DNA from: 2-02-FULL-66-14 sp964651335
Lineage (GTDB): Bacteria; Pseudomonadota; Gammaproteobacteria; Burkholderiales; SG8-39
Reading direction: 5' to 3'
Assembly: GCA_964651335.1 (NCBI GenBank)
Contig: CAZYVT010000014.1
Location: 1 to 64,000, forward strand
DNA: 64,000 nucleotides
A program made the position numbers and the translations under genes. The notes under the pieces are model-generated. The model saw only the letters and a program-made list of their open reading frames with translations. It ran no database searches and had not been told where the DNA came from. Shown in pieces: positions 36,188 to 45,133 of this stretch. Position 1 is the first letter of the stretch. Every line of letters begins with the position of its first letter.

Positions 36188-37840
36188 GTGATTTCCGAGA
36201 CTTCGGTCGCTGTCCGGCGCGTGCCGTCACCCGGCTTTCCGTGGCTCCGTGCCAGCTCGGCGCTGGTTGCCACGCTGGTCTTCCTGCCTGTCGTCGTCGT
36301 GATCCTCAATCTGTTGGTCCCCCGTGCCGAAACATGGCGGCATCTGGCGAGCACCGTGCTTCCGGACTACGTCGCGAACACGCTGATCCTCGCGCTCCTC
36401 GTGGGTGTGGGCGTGATCGTGGTCGGAGTCGGCTGCGCCTGGCTCACGACCATGTGCAGCTTTCCGATGGCGAGGTATTTCGAGTGGGCGCTGCTGCTGC
36501 CGCTCGCGACCCCGGCCTACGTGATGGCATACGTGTACACCGATTTCCTGCAGTTCGCCGGGCCGCTGCAAGGTGCATTGCGCGCGGCGGCCGGCTGGCG
36601 GGCGGGGGAGTACTGGTTTCCTGACGTGCGCTCGCTCGGCGGCGCCGCATTCGTGCTGACCTTCGTGCTCTATCCATACGTGTACCTGCTCGCGCGGGCC
36701 GCGTTCCTCGAACAGTCTTCCTCGGCGCTGGAAACCGCGCGCATGCTGGGCCACGGACCGTGGCGGAGCTTCTTTCGCATCGCACTGCCGCTCGCGCGTC
36801 CCGGCATTACCGCCGGCACCGCGCTCTGCCTCATGGAAACGCTGGCCGACTACGGCGCCGTTGCGTACTTCGGAGTGGACACTTTTTCCACGGGGATCTT
36901 TCGCGCATGGTTTTCCCTGGCCGATCCGGTCGCCGCGGCGCAACTCGGAGCGCTCCTTCTCGCGGGCGTCGCCGCGGTGCTCGCGCTCGAACGCCTGGCG
37001 CGCGGGAGGGCGGCGTTTCATTCCGCAGGACGCAGGCGCGCAACGCCTTATTCGCTGGGCGGTGCGCGTTCGATCGGCGCGTGGTTCGCCTGTGCAGTAC
37101 CGCTCGCCACCGGCTTCGCGGCGCCGGCCGTGCTGCTCGTCCGCCTTGCCTTGCAGGAAGAGAGCGCCGCGGTCGGTGCGCGGTTCGCCCGCCTGGCGTG
37201 GAACAGCTTTGCGCTTGCAGGATTTGCCGCGCTGCTCGCAGTGGCGTGCGCGATGGTCATCGCCTACGCTTTGCGACTCCACCCCGGGGTCATCGAGCGA
37301 GCCGCGGACCGCATCGCGGGCCTCGGTTATGCAATGCCGGGCGTGGTGATCGCGGTGGGCGTAATGGTGCCGCTGACGCGTGTCGACGAATGGCTCGCGG
37401 GATTGCTGCAGATAGCGACGGGTACGCCGGCAAAACTGGTGCTGTCCGGTACCGTGCTGGCCCTGCTCTATGCCTATGTAGTGCGCTTCCTTGCGGTCGC
37501 GCTGCAGACCGTGGAGGCGGGTCTGGCGAAGATCCGGCGCAGCATGGACGAGGCCGCGCGCAGCCTGGGCGCGGGGCCTGCGGCGACGCTCGCCCGCGTA
37601 CATGCGCCGCTCCTCGGGCGAAGCCTGAGCGCAGCGGTGCTGCTCGTGTTCGTGGACGTGATGAAGGAACTTCCCGCCACGCTCGCGCTGCGGCCGTTCG
37701 ACTTCGACACCCTTGCAGTCCAGACCTTCAATCTGGCGACGGACGAGCGCTTGGCCGAGGCCTCGATTCCGGCGCTTGCGATCGTTGCCGTCGGCCTGAT
37801 TCCGGTCTACCTGCTCGCGCGCTCGATGGCGCGCCGGTAG
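36188..37840 (+). CDS. fbpB: Iron(III) ABC transporter permease (FbpB-like)
   Basis: 550 residues, GTG start, about twelve membrane segments. It is two fused permease halves, each with the coupling EAA-like loop (ALETARMLGHGPWRSFFRIALPLARPG and MDEAARSLGAGPAATLARVHAPLLGRS as separate stretches). The GxxxxGAVAYFGV region is typical of FbpB/CysU-type permeases. It forms the inner-membrane channel for ferric iron delivered by FbpA. Transcribed away from fbpC; fbpA lies convergent 62 bases downstream. Confidence 0.9.
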   Translation: MISETSVAVRRVPSPGFPWLRASSALVATLVFLPVVVVILNLLVPRAETWRHLASTVLPDYVANTLILALLVGVGVIVVGVGCAWLTTMCSFPMARYFEWALLLPLATPAYVMAYVYTDFLQFAGPLQGALRAAAGWRAGEYWFPDVRSLGGAAFVLTFVLYPYVYLLARAAFLEQSSSALETARMLGHGPWRSFFRIALPLARPGITAGTALCLMETLADYGAVAYFGVDTFSTGIFRAWFSLADPVAAAQLGALLLAGVAAVLALERLARGRAAFHSAGRRRATPYSLGGARSIGAWFACAVPLATGFAAPAVLLVRLALQEESAAVGARFARLAWNSFALAGFAALLAVACAMVIAYALRLHPGVIERAADRIAGLGYAMPGVVIAVGVMVPLTRVDEWLAGLLQIATGTPAKLVLSGTVLALLYAYVVRFLAVALQTVEAGLAKIRRSMDEAARSLGAGPAATLARVHAPLLGRSLSAAVLLVFVDVMKELPATLALRPFDFDTLAVQTFNLATDERLAEASIPALAIVAVGLIPVYLLARSMARR

Positions 37841-37902
37841 GGATTCCGGGCCGGTCGGGCGCGCCGAGCGCCGCGCCCGGTTCGCCTCGCGGGTCGTCGG
37901 TC

Positions 37903-38931
37903 TTACCTCCACCCGGCACGGTCGTAGGCCTTCTGCGCCGCCGGCTGGTGGGTGCCCAGCGCGCTCACGTTGAGCGTGTCGGGCTTGAAGGTGCCGAGCG
38001 CCGAGAGCGCCGGATTGTCGGTCTTCACCGCCGCGACGGCCGGGTATTCGTTGTTGCCGTCTGCGAAATAGCGCTGCGCCTCGTCGCTTGCGAGGTATTC
38101 GAGGAACCTGATCGCCTCTTCGCTGTGCGGTGCGTTCTTGAGCACTCCCGCGCCGGAGATGTTCACGTGCGTCCCCCGCCCGTCCTGGTTCGGCCAGGCG
38201 ACGCCCGTCTTCGCCACCGCATCGCGTTCGTCCGGTTTCTGCGATCTCGCGAGGCGCGTGTAGTAGTAGGTGTTTACGATCGTCAGCGCGCACTCCCCGG
38301 AGGCGACCGCCTTGATCTGGTCGATATCTCCGCCCTTCGGCGCACGCGCGAAGTTCGCCACTACCGCGCGCGCCCACTCCTCGGCCTTCTGTTCGCCGTG
38401 GTGCGCGATGAGCGCGCTCATCAGCGACAGGTTGTAGACGCTCGAGCTTGAGCGCATGCACACCTTCCCTTTCCACTTCGGGTCGGCCAGATCCTCGTAC
38501 GCGCGCACGAGACCCGGCTTGACGGCCTCCTTGGCGTAGACGATCACGCGCGCACGGGTGGAAAAGCCGAACCACAGTCCGCCCGGGTGGCGAAGGTGCG
38601 CCGGAATGCGCGCCTCGAGCGAGGGGGACTTGACCGGCTGGAAAAGCCCCATTTGCTCGGCGCGCCAGAGCCGGCCGGCATCTACGGTAACGAGCACGTC
38701 TGCGGGGCTTGCTGCACCCTCGTTGCGCAGCCGCTCGATCAGCGCGTCTTCCGGAGCCTCGATGCGGTTGATCCGGACTCCGGTCTGGCGAGTGAAATTC
38801 GCGTAAAGCGCCTCGTCAGTCTGATAGTGCCTAGAAGAATAGAGATTCAGAGATTTTTCCTGCCCGGAGGCGGATGTCAAAACGCCCCAAAGTACGAGGA
38901 GTACTGAGATTTGTCTTAAAGAAACAATCAC
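37903..38931 (-). CDS. fbpA: Fe(3+) ABC transporter substrate-binding protein (FbpA)
   Basis: 342 residues. A signal peptide (ISVLLVLWGVLTSASGQ) is followed by the class II iron-binding fold: LNLYSSRHYQTDEALY near the start, GLWFGFSTRARVIVY, and the tyrosine cluster YYY at 222-224 whose tyrosines coordinate ferric iron. It is a periplasmic protein that passes Fe3+ to FbpBC. Separately transcribed on the minus strand, convergent with fbpB, which is an unusual arrangement for this system. A strong Fur-like site lies ~65 bases upstream of the start. Confidence 0.93.
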   Translation of the reverse strand: MIVSLRQISVLLVLWGVLTSASGQEKSLNLYSSRHYQTDEALYANFTRQTGVRINRIEAPEDALIERLRNEGAASPADVLVTVDAGRLWRAEQMGLFQPVKSPSLEARIPAHLRHPGGLWFGFSTRARVIVYAKEAVKPGLVRAYEDLADPKWKGKVCMRSSSSVYNLSLMSALIAHHGEQKAEEWARAVVANFARAPKGGDIDQIKAVASGECALTIVNTYYYTRLARSQKPDERDAVAKTGVAWPNQDGRGTHVNISGAGVLKNAPHSEEAIRFLEYLASDEAQRYFADGNNEYPAVAAVKTDNPALSALGTFKPDTLNVSALGTHQPAAQKAYDRAGWR

Positions 38932-38993
38932 TTGAGTTCTATGCGGGACGTGTTCTCAAAGAGGATAGTGGCTCTCGACAACCATGTCAATAG

Positions 38994-39012
38994 AAATAGG
39001 AATCGTTCTCAT
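38994..39012 (-). promoter_or_regulatory. Fur box upstream of fbpA
   Basis: On the fbpA strand the site reads ATGAGAACGATTCCTATTT, close to the common betaproteobacterial Fur operator form ATGAGAATGATTCTCATTT (three or four mismatches). Its position 63-81 bases before the fbpA ATG would let Fur-Fe2+ block transcription when iron is sufficient. Confidence 0.6.
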
Positions 39013-39131
39013 ATAGCTTGATCTGGATCAACTGGCTTGCGGCAGCAGAATTTCATCTGATGGCACGGCGCCGCACCACGACGACGGCGCTCAAAAGGAG
39101 GGCGGGAAGGCTGCGTTTGGCGGGGATTGCG

Positions 39132-39641
39132 CTACAGGGAAGGTTCAATCCGTCGCGCGCCATTGAAGCGCTTCGCCCAGTAGGCGCCGCGCAGGCTCTC
39201 GACGCGCACGCTTGAACCGGGTTTGGGAGCATGCACGAATCTGCCTTCACCAAGGTAAATGCCGACGTGCGAATAGGGTCGGCCCAGGGTGTCGTAGAAC
39301 ACCAGGTCTCCCGGCTGCAGTTCGTCGCCACGCACCGGCATCCCTGCTTCGCTCTGCGCCTGTGCGTTACGCGGCAGGCGAATGCCGTATGCTTGTTCGA
39401 AAACGTGGGCGACCAGACCGCTGCAGTCAAATCCAGTGATCGGCGAGCGTCCGCCGTCGCGGTAATCAACGCCGAGCGCGAGCAGCGCGAGCAAAAGAGC
39501 CTCCGAGCGATCTGGCGGGGACCGTGACTCGCGCGTTGACTCCATGGGGTATTCGAGCGGTCCCGATGGTGCGGGCGTGCGCCCTGCGCAGCCAGCTAGG
39601 GCAGCACAAAAGAGCATCACATACAGAAGCTTGTGGCGCAC
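39132..39641 (-). CDS. NlpC/P60 family lipoprotein (cell-wall endopeptidase)
   Basis: 169 residues. A lipoprotein signal with lipobox LAGC (Cys18) is followed by a short linker and the NlpC/P60 domain. The catalytic Cys73 lies in FDCSGLV, His125 in YSHVGIYLG and the polar residue His137 in FVHAPKPG. It is a predicted membrane-anchored peptidoglycan gamma-D-Glu-DAP endopeptidase of the Spr/NlpC type. Divergent from the helicase gene. Confidence 0.92.
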   Translation of the reverse strand: MRHKLLYVMLFCAALAGCAGRTPAPSGPLEYPMESTRESRSPPDRSEALLLALLALGVDYRDGGRSPITGFDCSGLVAHVFEQAYGIRLPRNAQAQSEAGMPVRGDELQPGDLVFYDTLGRPYSHVGIYLGEGRFVHAPKPGSSVRVESLRGAYWAKRFNGARRIEPSL

Positions 39642-39759
39642 AATTAAACTAATCTAGTGGAACGGCCTCGCAAAGTAAAGAATTGCTGCCTCCGGAGACG
39701 CACGTGAGCAGACCACTGCGCGTAAAGCTCAGGGAGCTGCAACACTGAAGTCGCGCACC

Positions 39760-41694
39760 TTGCACGCGGTGACGCGTGCGTTCGCCGCGGGCGGACCTGT
39801 GGCCGCCGCGATTCCGGGCTACCGCGAGCGCGCGCAGCAGCTCGAGATGGCACGCGCGATCCTCGATGCCATCGAGCGCAACGGTACTTTCTGCGCCGAA
39901 GCGGGAACCGGAACCGGCAAGACGGTGGCGTATCTGGTGCCAGCGCTCGTAGCCGGCGGCAAAGTGATCGTCTCGACCGGCACCAAGACGTTGCAGAACC
40001 AGCTCTACGATCGCGATCTCCCGGCGCTGCGCGACGCGCTCGCCTCGGGTGCCACGACGGCGCTGCTGAAGGGGCGCGCGAACTACGTTTGCCTGTACCG
40101 GGTGAACCGTGCCCTTGCCGAAGCACGTCTCGGTTCGGCCCAGGAAGCGGCCCACCTGCGCACCATCGCCCGGTTCGCTGCGCTGAGCTCGAGCGGCGAC
40201 CGCGCCGATCTTGCCACCGTCCCCGAGGACGCGCCGGCATGGCTACACGCCACTTCGACGCGCGACAACTGCCTCGGGCAGAACTGTCCGGATTACAGGG
40301 ACTGCTTCGTGATGCGCGCCCGAAAGAACGCGCTCGCGGCCGACGTCGTGGTGATCAACCATCACTTGTTTTTCGCCGACGTCGTGCTGCGTGACGGCGG
40401 CGTGGCCGAGCTTTTGCCGGCATGCAATACGCTCGTCTTCGACGAGGCGCATCAGCTGCCCGAGACCGCGAGACGGTTTTTCGGGGAAAGCATATCGACC
40501 GCGCAACTGGTCGAGCTCGCACGCGACACCCGGCTCGAGCTGCGGGCCGCGGGCGGCGCGTCTCCGGAGCTTGAACGCCTGGCGCTCCGGCTCGAGCGCA
40601 GCGCGCGCGATCTGCGACTCGCGCTCGGAAGCGAGCCTGCACGGCTTGCCTGGGGGCAGGCGCTGCTGCGCGCGGAGTTTGCCGCCTCGCTCGAAGGGCT
40701 GGGCAAATCGCTCGATGCGCTGGCCGAGCCTTTGCGCGGCCAGGCGGAGCGTTCCGAAGGTCTTGCTTCCTGCGCACGCCGCGCAGAAGAAATCCGCGCA
40801 ACGCTCGCGCGGCTGCAGCAAGCCGGCCCGGCAACCGAGGTGCGCTGGGTCGAAGTATTCAGTCATGCCGCGCAATTGCGCGTCACGCCGCTCTCGTCGG
40901 CGGACCTGTTCCGCCGCCAGAGATCCGATCATCCGCGCGCCTGGATATTCACCTCGGCAACGCTTGCGGTGGGGGAGGATTTTTCGCACTTCCAGCGCGA
41001 ACTCGGCATGGACGAATGCGCCTCGCGCACCTGGCCGAGCCCGTTCGACTACGAGCGCCAGGCGCTTTTATACGTGCCTCGGGGACTGCCGGCGGACCCG
41101 AATGATCCGGCCTTCACAGAGGCCGTCGTCGAGGCCGCGCTGCCGGTGCTCCGCGCGAGCGGCGGTCGCGCGTTCCTGCTCTTTACCACGCTGCGCGCGC
41201 TGCGCCGCGCCCACGAGTTGCTTGCCGAGAGACTGCAGGCCGCAGGACTCGAGCTGCCGCTGCTCGCGCAGGGCACCGGTTCTCGAATCGAGCTGCTGGA
41301 GCGCTTCCGGCGGCTGGGCAATGCGGTGCTTCTCGGTGCGGCGTCTTTCTGGGAAGGGGTGGATGTGCGTGGCGACGCGCTTTCGGTCGTCCTGATCGAC
41401 AAACTGCCGTTCGCGCCACCAGACGATCCGGTGCTCGCGGCCAGGATCGAAGCGCTTCGCGCCAGCGGCGGCAATCCGTTTCTCGAGTACCAGTTGCCGC
41501 AGGCGATCCTCACGCTGAAACAGGGCGCCGGCAGGCTCATCCGCGACGAGTCCGACCGCGGCGTGCTCGTGCTGTGCGATCCGCGCGTCTACGCCAAGGC
41601 GTACGGCAAGACCATCCTGGCAAGCCTTCCGCCGATGCGACAGACACGCGAGCGCGCCGAGGTCGAAGCCTTCCTGGCTAAAATGCCTGCATGA
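39760..41694 (+). CDS. ATP-dependent DNA helicase, DinG/YoaA (XPD-like) family
   Basis: 644 residues. Walker A AEAGTGTGKT ends at residue 55 and the DEAH box is at 228-231 (VFDEAHQ). Four cysteines at 111, 171, 176 and 182 (CLYR; CLGQNCPDYRDC) are placed like the 4Fe-4S ligands of DinG and XPD. The C-terminal helicase motifs include GAASFWEGVDVRGD and QGAGRLIRDESDRG. It unwinds DNA 5'-3', with roles in R-loop or damage repair. The start is uncertain: TTG 39760 or GTG 39769, both without a strong ribosome site. Overlaps the next gene by 4 bases (ATGA). Confidence 0.92.
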   Translation: MHAVTRAFAAGGPVAAAIPGYRERAQQLEMARAILDAIERNGTFCAEAGTGTGKTVAYLVPALVAGGKVIVSTGTKTLQNQLYDRDLPALRDALASGATTALLKGRANYVCLYRVNRALAEARLGSAQEAAHLRTIARFAALSSSGDRADLATVPEDAPAWLHATSTRDNCLGQNCPDYRDCFVMRARKNALAADVVVINHHLFFADVVLRDGGVAELLPACNTLVFDEAHQLPETARRFFGESISTAQLVELARDTRLELRAAGGASPELERLALRLERSARDLRLALGSEPARLAWGQALLRAEFAASLEGLGKSLDALAEPLRGQAERSEGLASCARRAEEIRATLARLQQAGPATEVRWVEVFSHAAQLRVTPLSSADLFRRQRSDHPRAWIFTSATLAVGEDFSHFQRELGMDECASRTWPSPFDYERQALLYVPRGLPADPNDPAFTEAVVEAALPVLRASGGRAFLLFTTLRALRRAHELLAERLQAAGLELPLLAQGTGSRIELLERFRRLGNAVLLGAASFWEGVDVRGDALSVVLIDKLPFAPPDDPVLAARIEALRASGGNPFLEYQLPQAILTLKQGAGRLIRDESDRGVLVLCDPRVYAKAYGKTILASLPPMRQTRERAEVEAFLAKMPA

Positions 41695-42674
41695 GAGTCG
41701 TTGTCACCGGAGGCGGCGGATTCCTCGGATACAAACTCGCCAAGGCGTTGCTCGCGCGGGGGAAACTGACCGGGCCGGAGGGCGTGGTCCAGGACATCTC
41801 GCGGATCGTGCTGCTCGACGCGATGTTTCCTCCGAAAATGTCGATCGATCCGCGGCTCGAGACCGTGACGGGGGATGTCTCCGACGCGGCCACGATCGCC
41901 CGCGTGGTGACGCCCGACACCGCGTCCCTGTTTCACCTCGCGGCGGTGGTCAGCGGCGCGGCGGAGGCGAATTTCGATCTCGGCATGCGCGTCAACCTCG
42001 AAGGAACGCAGCTGCTGCTCGGGCGGCTGCGCCGCTGCACGCAGCCGCCGCGCGTGGTGTTCGCGAGCTCGGTTGCGGCGTTCGGCGGCGATCTTCCGGC
42101 CGAACTCGACGACTCGACCACGCCGAATCCCCAGACTTCCTACGGCACTCAGAAGGTGATCTGCGAATACCTGGTGTCGGACTGCTCGCGCAAAGGTTTC
42201 ATCGACGGCCGGTCGTTGCGCCTGCCGACGATCGTGGTGCGCGCAGGCGCGCCGAACGCTGCGGCCTCCTCGTTTGCGAGCGGCATCATCCGCGAGCCGC
42301 TCGACGGGGTGGCGAGCGCATGCCCCGTGGGGCCGGAAACCGGCGTCTGGCTGCTGTCGCCGAGGCGTGTGATCGAGGCGTTCGTGCACGCGCACGAACT
42401 GCCCGCCCCGGTCTGGGGTCACGACCGCGTGGTCAACCTTCCCGGCGTCACCGTGAGCGTCGCGCAGATGCTGGAGGCGCTCGCGCGCGTGGCCGGCGCG
42501 CAGGTCGCGAATCGGGTTGGCTGGACGCCCGACGAACGCATCCGCGCCATCGTGAAAACCTGGCCGGCGCGATTCCGGACGCCGCGCGCGTTGGCGATGG
42601 GTTTCCAGCCGGATCCGGACATCGACACGGTCATCCGCAATTACATCGCGGACGAACAGATCAAGATCGCGTGA
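41691..42674 (+). CDS. denD: D-erythronate dehydrogenase (NAD-dependent epimerase/dehydratase fold)
   Basis: 327 residues. The N-terminal GGGGFLG (7-13) binds NAD. The catalytic SYGTQK motif (Tyr-x3-Lys) follows VFASSVAAFGGDLP. The sequence around GFIDGRSLRLPTIVVRAGAPNAAAS and the end DPDIDTVIRNYI match the DenD proteins, which oxidise D-erythronate to 2-oxo-tetronate. No other tetronate pathway genes are nearby, so the assignment rests on sequence. It is translationally coupled to the helicase gene, although no functional link is obvious. Confidence 0.82.
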   Translation: MRVVVTGGGGFLGYKLAKALLARGKLTGPEGVVQDISRIVLLDAMFPPKMSIDPRLETVTGDVSDAATIARVVTPDTASLFHLAAVVSGAAEANFDLGMRVNLEGTQLLLGRLRRCTQPPRVVFASSVAAFGGDLPAELDDSTTPNPQTSYGTQKVICEYLVSDCSRKGFIDGRSLRLPTIVVRAGAPNAAASSFASGIIREPLDGVASACPVGPETGVWLLSPRRVIEAFVHAHELPAPVWGHDRVVNLPGVTVSVAQMLEALARVAGAQVANRVGWTPDERIRAIVKTWPARFRTPRALAMGFQPDPDIDTVIRNYIADEQIKIA

Positions 42675-43478
42675 TCACCAGTCCGGGTCCCAGAGCTTCC
42701 ACCACGGGGCGTCGCGCTTGAAGCCTTTTGCCTTGAAGTACCTGCTCTCGGGGAAGTTCTTGCGCATGACACGATCGGCGGCGTCCCGCAGGTCGTCCAT
42801 TCCCAACGCGTCGTACGCCTTTACCATGATGAAAACCGCTTCCTCGATCGCGGGCGCGCGGGGGTAGTTCTGCACGGCGAACTGGGCGCGATTCGCCGCT
42901 GCGACGTACGCCCCGCGCCTCATGTAGTAGCGCGCGACGTGCACCTCGTTCTGTGCCAGCGAGTTCACCAGAAAGTGCATGCGCGCGGCCGAATCCTCCG
43001 CATACTTCGAGTCCGGAAACCGCGTCACGACCTCCTTGAACGCCTCGAACGCATCGCGCGAGGCTTTCGGGTCGCGCTCGGTCATGTCGGGACTGTCGAA
43101 TACGGCAAACAACCCCTGGTTTTCATTGAAGTTGACCAGCCCTTTCAGATAATGCGCATAGTCGACGTTGGAGTGATTCGGATAGAGCTTGATGAAGCGG
43201 TCGGCGGCGGCGATCGAAGAGGCGCGCTCGCCACTCTTCCAGTACGCATAGGCGACGTCGAGCTGCGCCTGCTGGGCATAGCGGCCGAAGGGATACCGCG
43301 CCTCCAGCTTCTCCAGATACTTGATCGCTTTTTCCCAGTTCCTCGAGGCCATCTCGTCCTTGGCCTCGCCGTAGAGTTTTTGCGCCGACCAGGCCGAGGT
43401 CTCGTCCTTCTCGGTCGACGTCAACGCGCAGCCGCCCGCCACGACGAGGGCGAGCAGGACAAGTACACTGATTCTCAT
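42675..43478 (-). CDS. bamD: Outer-membrane protein assembly factor BamD
   Basis: 267 residues. The lipoprotein signal ends at lipobox AGGC (Cys17). TPR-like helices follow: SAQKLYGEAKDEMASRNW, YPFGRYAQQAQLDVAYAYWK, FIKLYPNHSNVDYAHYLKG. This is the typical BamD fold on the periplasmic face of the outer membrane, in the BAM complex. Its ATG overlaps by two bases the start of rluD on the other strand, the usual bamD/rluD arrangement compressed to its minimum. Confidence 0.95.
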   Translation of the reverse strand: MRISVLVLLALVVAGGCALTSTEKDETSAWSAQKLYGEAKDEMASRNWEKAIKYLEKLEARYPFGRYAQQAQLDVAYAYWKSGERASSIAAADRFIKLYPNHSNVDYAHYLKGLVNFNENQGLFAVFDSPDMTERDPKASRDAFEAFKEVVTRFPDSKYAEDSAARMHFLVNSLAQNEVHVARYYMRRGAYVAAANRAQFAVQNYPRAPAIEEAVFIMVKAYDALGMDDLRDAADRVMRKNFPESRYFKAKGFKRDAPWWKLWDPDW

Positions 43479-44436
43479 GGCGAAGGATTATAGCGCCGCG
43501 GTCGAGAGCAACTGGGAGGACGCGTTCGTGGCGCCGATGTCGGCGCAGGTGCCGCAGGCGCTGTGCGGTCTTCGGCTGGACCAGGCGCTCGCGCGCATGT
43601 TCCCGCAATACTCGCGCAACCGCCTCCAGGCGTGGCTCCGCTCCGGTCATATCCGCATCGATGGAGCGCGTTCCGAGCCGCGGCGGCTGGTCGCGGGGGG
43701 CGAGAGAATCGATCTTGCGCCGCCGCGTGCGCCTGACGTCGCAACGCCTGCCGCGCAGCGCATGCCGCTTGCGGTCGTGTTCGAGGACCGCGATCTGATC
43801 GTCATCGACAAACCGCCCGGCCTGGTAGTTCATCCGGGCGCAGGCGTTCCGGACCGCACGCTTCTCAACGCGTTGCTTGCACATGCTCCGGAACTCGCTG
43901 CGGTGCCGCGCGCGGGAATCGTGCACCGGCTCGACAAGGACACGAGCGGTCTGCTCGTGGTGGCGAAGAATGTGAGTGCGCAGGCGAAACTCGCGGAACA
44001 GCTCGCCACGCGGGCCGTGCACCGCGTCTATCTTGCGCTGGTGCACGGCGATCCGCCGGCAAGCGGCGTAATCGACGCGCCGGTGGGCCGCGATGCACGC
44101 GCCCGAACCAGGATGACGGTGACGCGCCGCGGCAAGGACGCACGCACGCGCTACCGCGTACTCGAGCGCTTCGGCCACGCCGCGCTCGTCGAGTGCAGGC
44201 TCGAGACCGGCCGCACGCATCAGATCCGCGTGCACCTCCAGTTCATCCGGCACCCGCTGGTCGGCGAACCGGTGTACCGGCGCGGCACGCGTCACGGCGT
44301 CTCCTTCGCACGCCAGGCGCTGCATGCTGTGGAACTGGAGCTGGTGCATCCGCGCACGGGAAAGAAGATGTCCTGGCGCTCGCCCGTGCCCCCGGACATG
44401 GCGGCACTGCTGGAGCGCCTGCGCCATGGTTCCTGA
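43477..44436 (+). CDS. rluD: 23S rRNA pseudouridine synthase RluD
   Basis: 319 residues. An S4 RNA-binding domain (residues ~30-80, RLDQALARMFPQYSRNRLQAW) precedes the RluA-family catalytic domain with HRLDKDTSG (150-158); Asp153 is the nucleophile. RTHQIRVHL and the C-terminus are normal. It isomerises uridines 1911, 1915 and 1917 in helix 69 of 23S rRNA. Followed by pgeF with an 11-base overlap, as in many Proteobacteria. Confidence 0.95.
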   Translation: MAKDYSAAVESNWEDAFVAPMSAQVPQALCGLRLDQALARMFPQYSRNRLQAWLRSGHIRIDGARSEPRRLVAGGERIDLAPPRAPDVATPAAQRMPLAVVFEDRDLIVIDKPPGLVVHPGAGVPDRTLLNALLAHAPELAAVPRAGIVHRLDKDTSGLLVVAKNVSAQAKLAEQLATRAVHRVYLALVHGDPPASGVIDAPVGRDARARTRMTVTRRGKDARTRYRVLERFGHAALVECRLETGRTHQIRVHLQFIRHPLVGEPVYRRGTRHGVSFARQALHAVELELVHPRTGKKMSWRSPVPPDMAALLERLRHGS

Positions 44437-45112
44437 GGCAATCATTCCCGAGTGGCCTGCACCGCCCGGAGTGCGCGCGCTCGTGTCTACGCGCCTGCTG
44501 GGAGACATGCGCAGCGGCGCGCCGGGACGCGAGCGGCTGCGGACGCTCTTGCCCTCTCAGCCGCTGTGGCTGCGCCAGGTTCACGGCATCACGGTGGTAC
44601 ACGCGGACGGAATGCAGCCTTTCGGCGCCGAGCCCGAGGCCGATGCGGCCGTAGTGCGCAACCGCGGCACGGTGTGCGCCATCCTGGTTGCGGATTGCAT
44701 GCCGGTTCTGCTCGCAAGCGAATCGGGGGAGGTGATCGGACTGGCACACGCGGGATGGCGCGGTCTGGCGGCGGGAGTGATCGAAGCGACGCTGCAGGCG
44801 ATGCGCGTATCCCCGCGGCGCGTGATGGCGTGGCTGGGTCCGGCGATCGGGCCGCAGGTGTACGAAGTCGGCGACGAAGTGCGCGCGGTTTTTCTCGAGC
44901 GCGACGGCACGGCGCACTCGGCATTCCGTCCGGTGCGGCACGGACATTGGCTGCTCGACCTGTATGCCGTCGCACGCCAGCGCCTTGCGCGCACCGGGGT
45001 TGCGCAGGTATTCGGCGGAACGTTTTGCACCTATTCCGACCGCGAGCGATTCTTCTCCTTCCGGCGCGACCGGGCCAGCGAGCGCATCGCCGCGCTCGCT
45101 TGGATCGAGTGA
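44426..45112 (+). CDS. pgeF: Peptidoglycan editing factor PgeF (YfiH, laccase-like domain)
   Basis: 228 residues from the ATG at 44426 (MVPEAIIPEWPAPPGV), overlapping the rluD end. The conserved metal-site residues lie in WLRQVHG, VADCMPVLL and AHAGWRG, and the C-terminal CTYSDRERFFSFRRD is diagnostic. The family is known as a Zn/Cu-binding purine-nucleoside-active enzyme and as an editing factor preventing L-Ser misincorporation into peptidoglycan. Confidence 0.94.
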   Translation: MVPEAIIPEWPAPPGVRALVSTRLLGDMRSGAPGRERLRTLLPSQPLWLRQVHGITVVHADGMQPFGAEPEADAAVVRNRGTVCAILVADCMPVLLASESGEVIGLAHAGWRGLAAGVIEATLQAMRVSPRRVMAWLGPAIGPQVYEVGDEVRAVFLERDGTAHSAFRPVRHGHWLLDLYAVARQRLARTGVAQVFGGTFCTYSDRERFFSFRRDRASERIAALAWIE

Positions 45113-45133
45113 GCCGGCGCGTACAATGGATCC

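Noticed and set aside
36227..38575. 782-codon minus-strand frame opposite fbpB and part of fbpA
   Set aside because: Shadow of a GC-rich coding region; no protein-like features.
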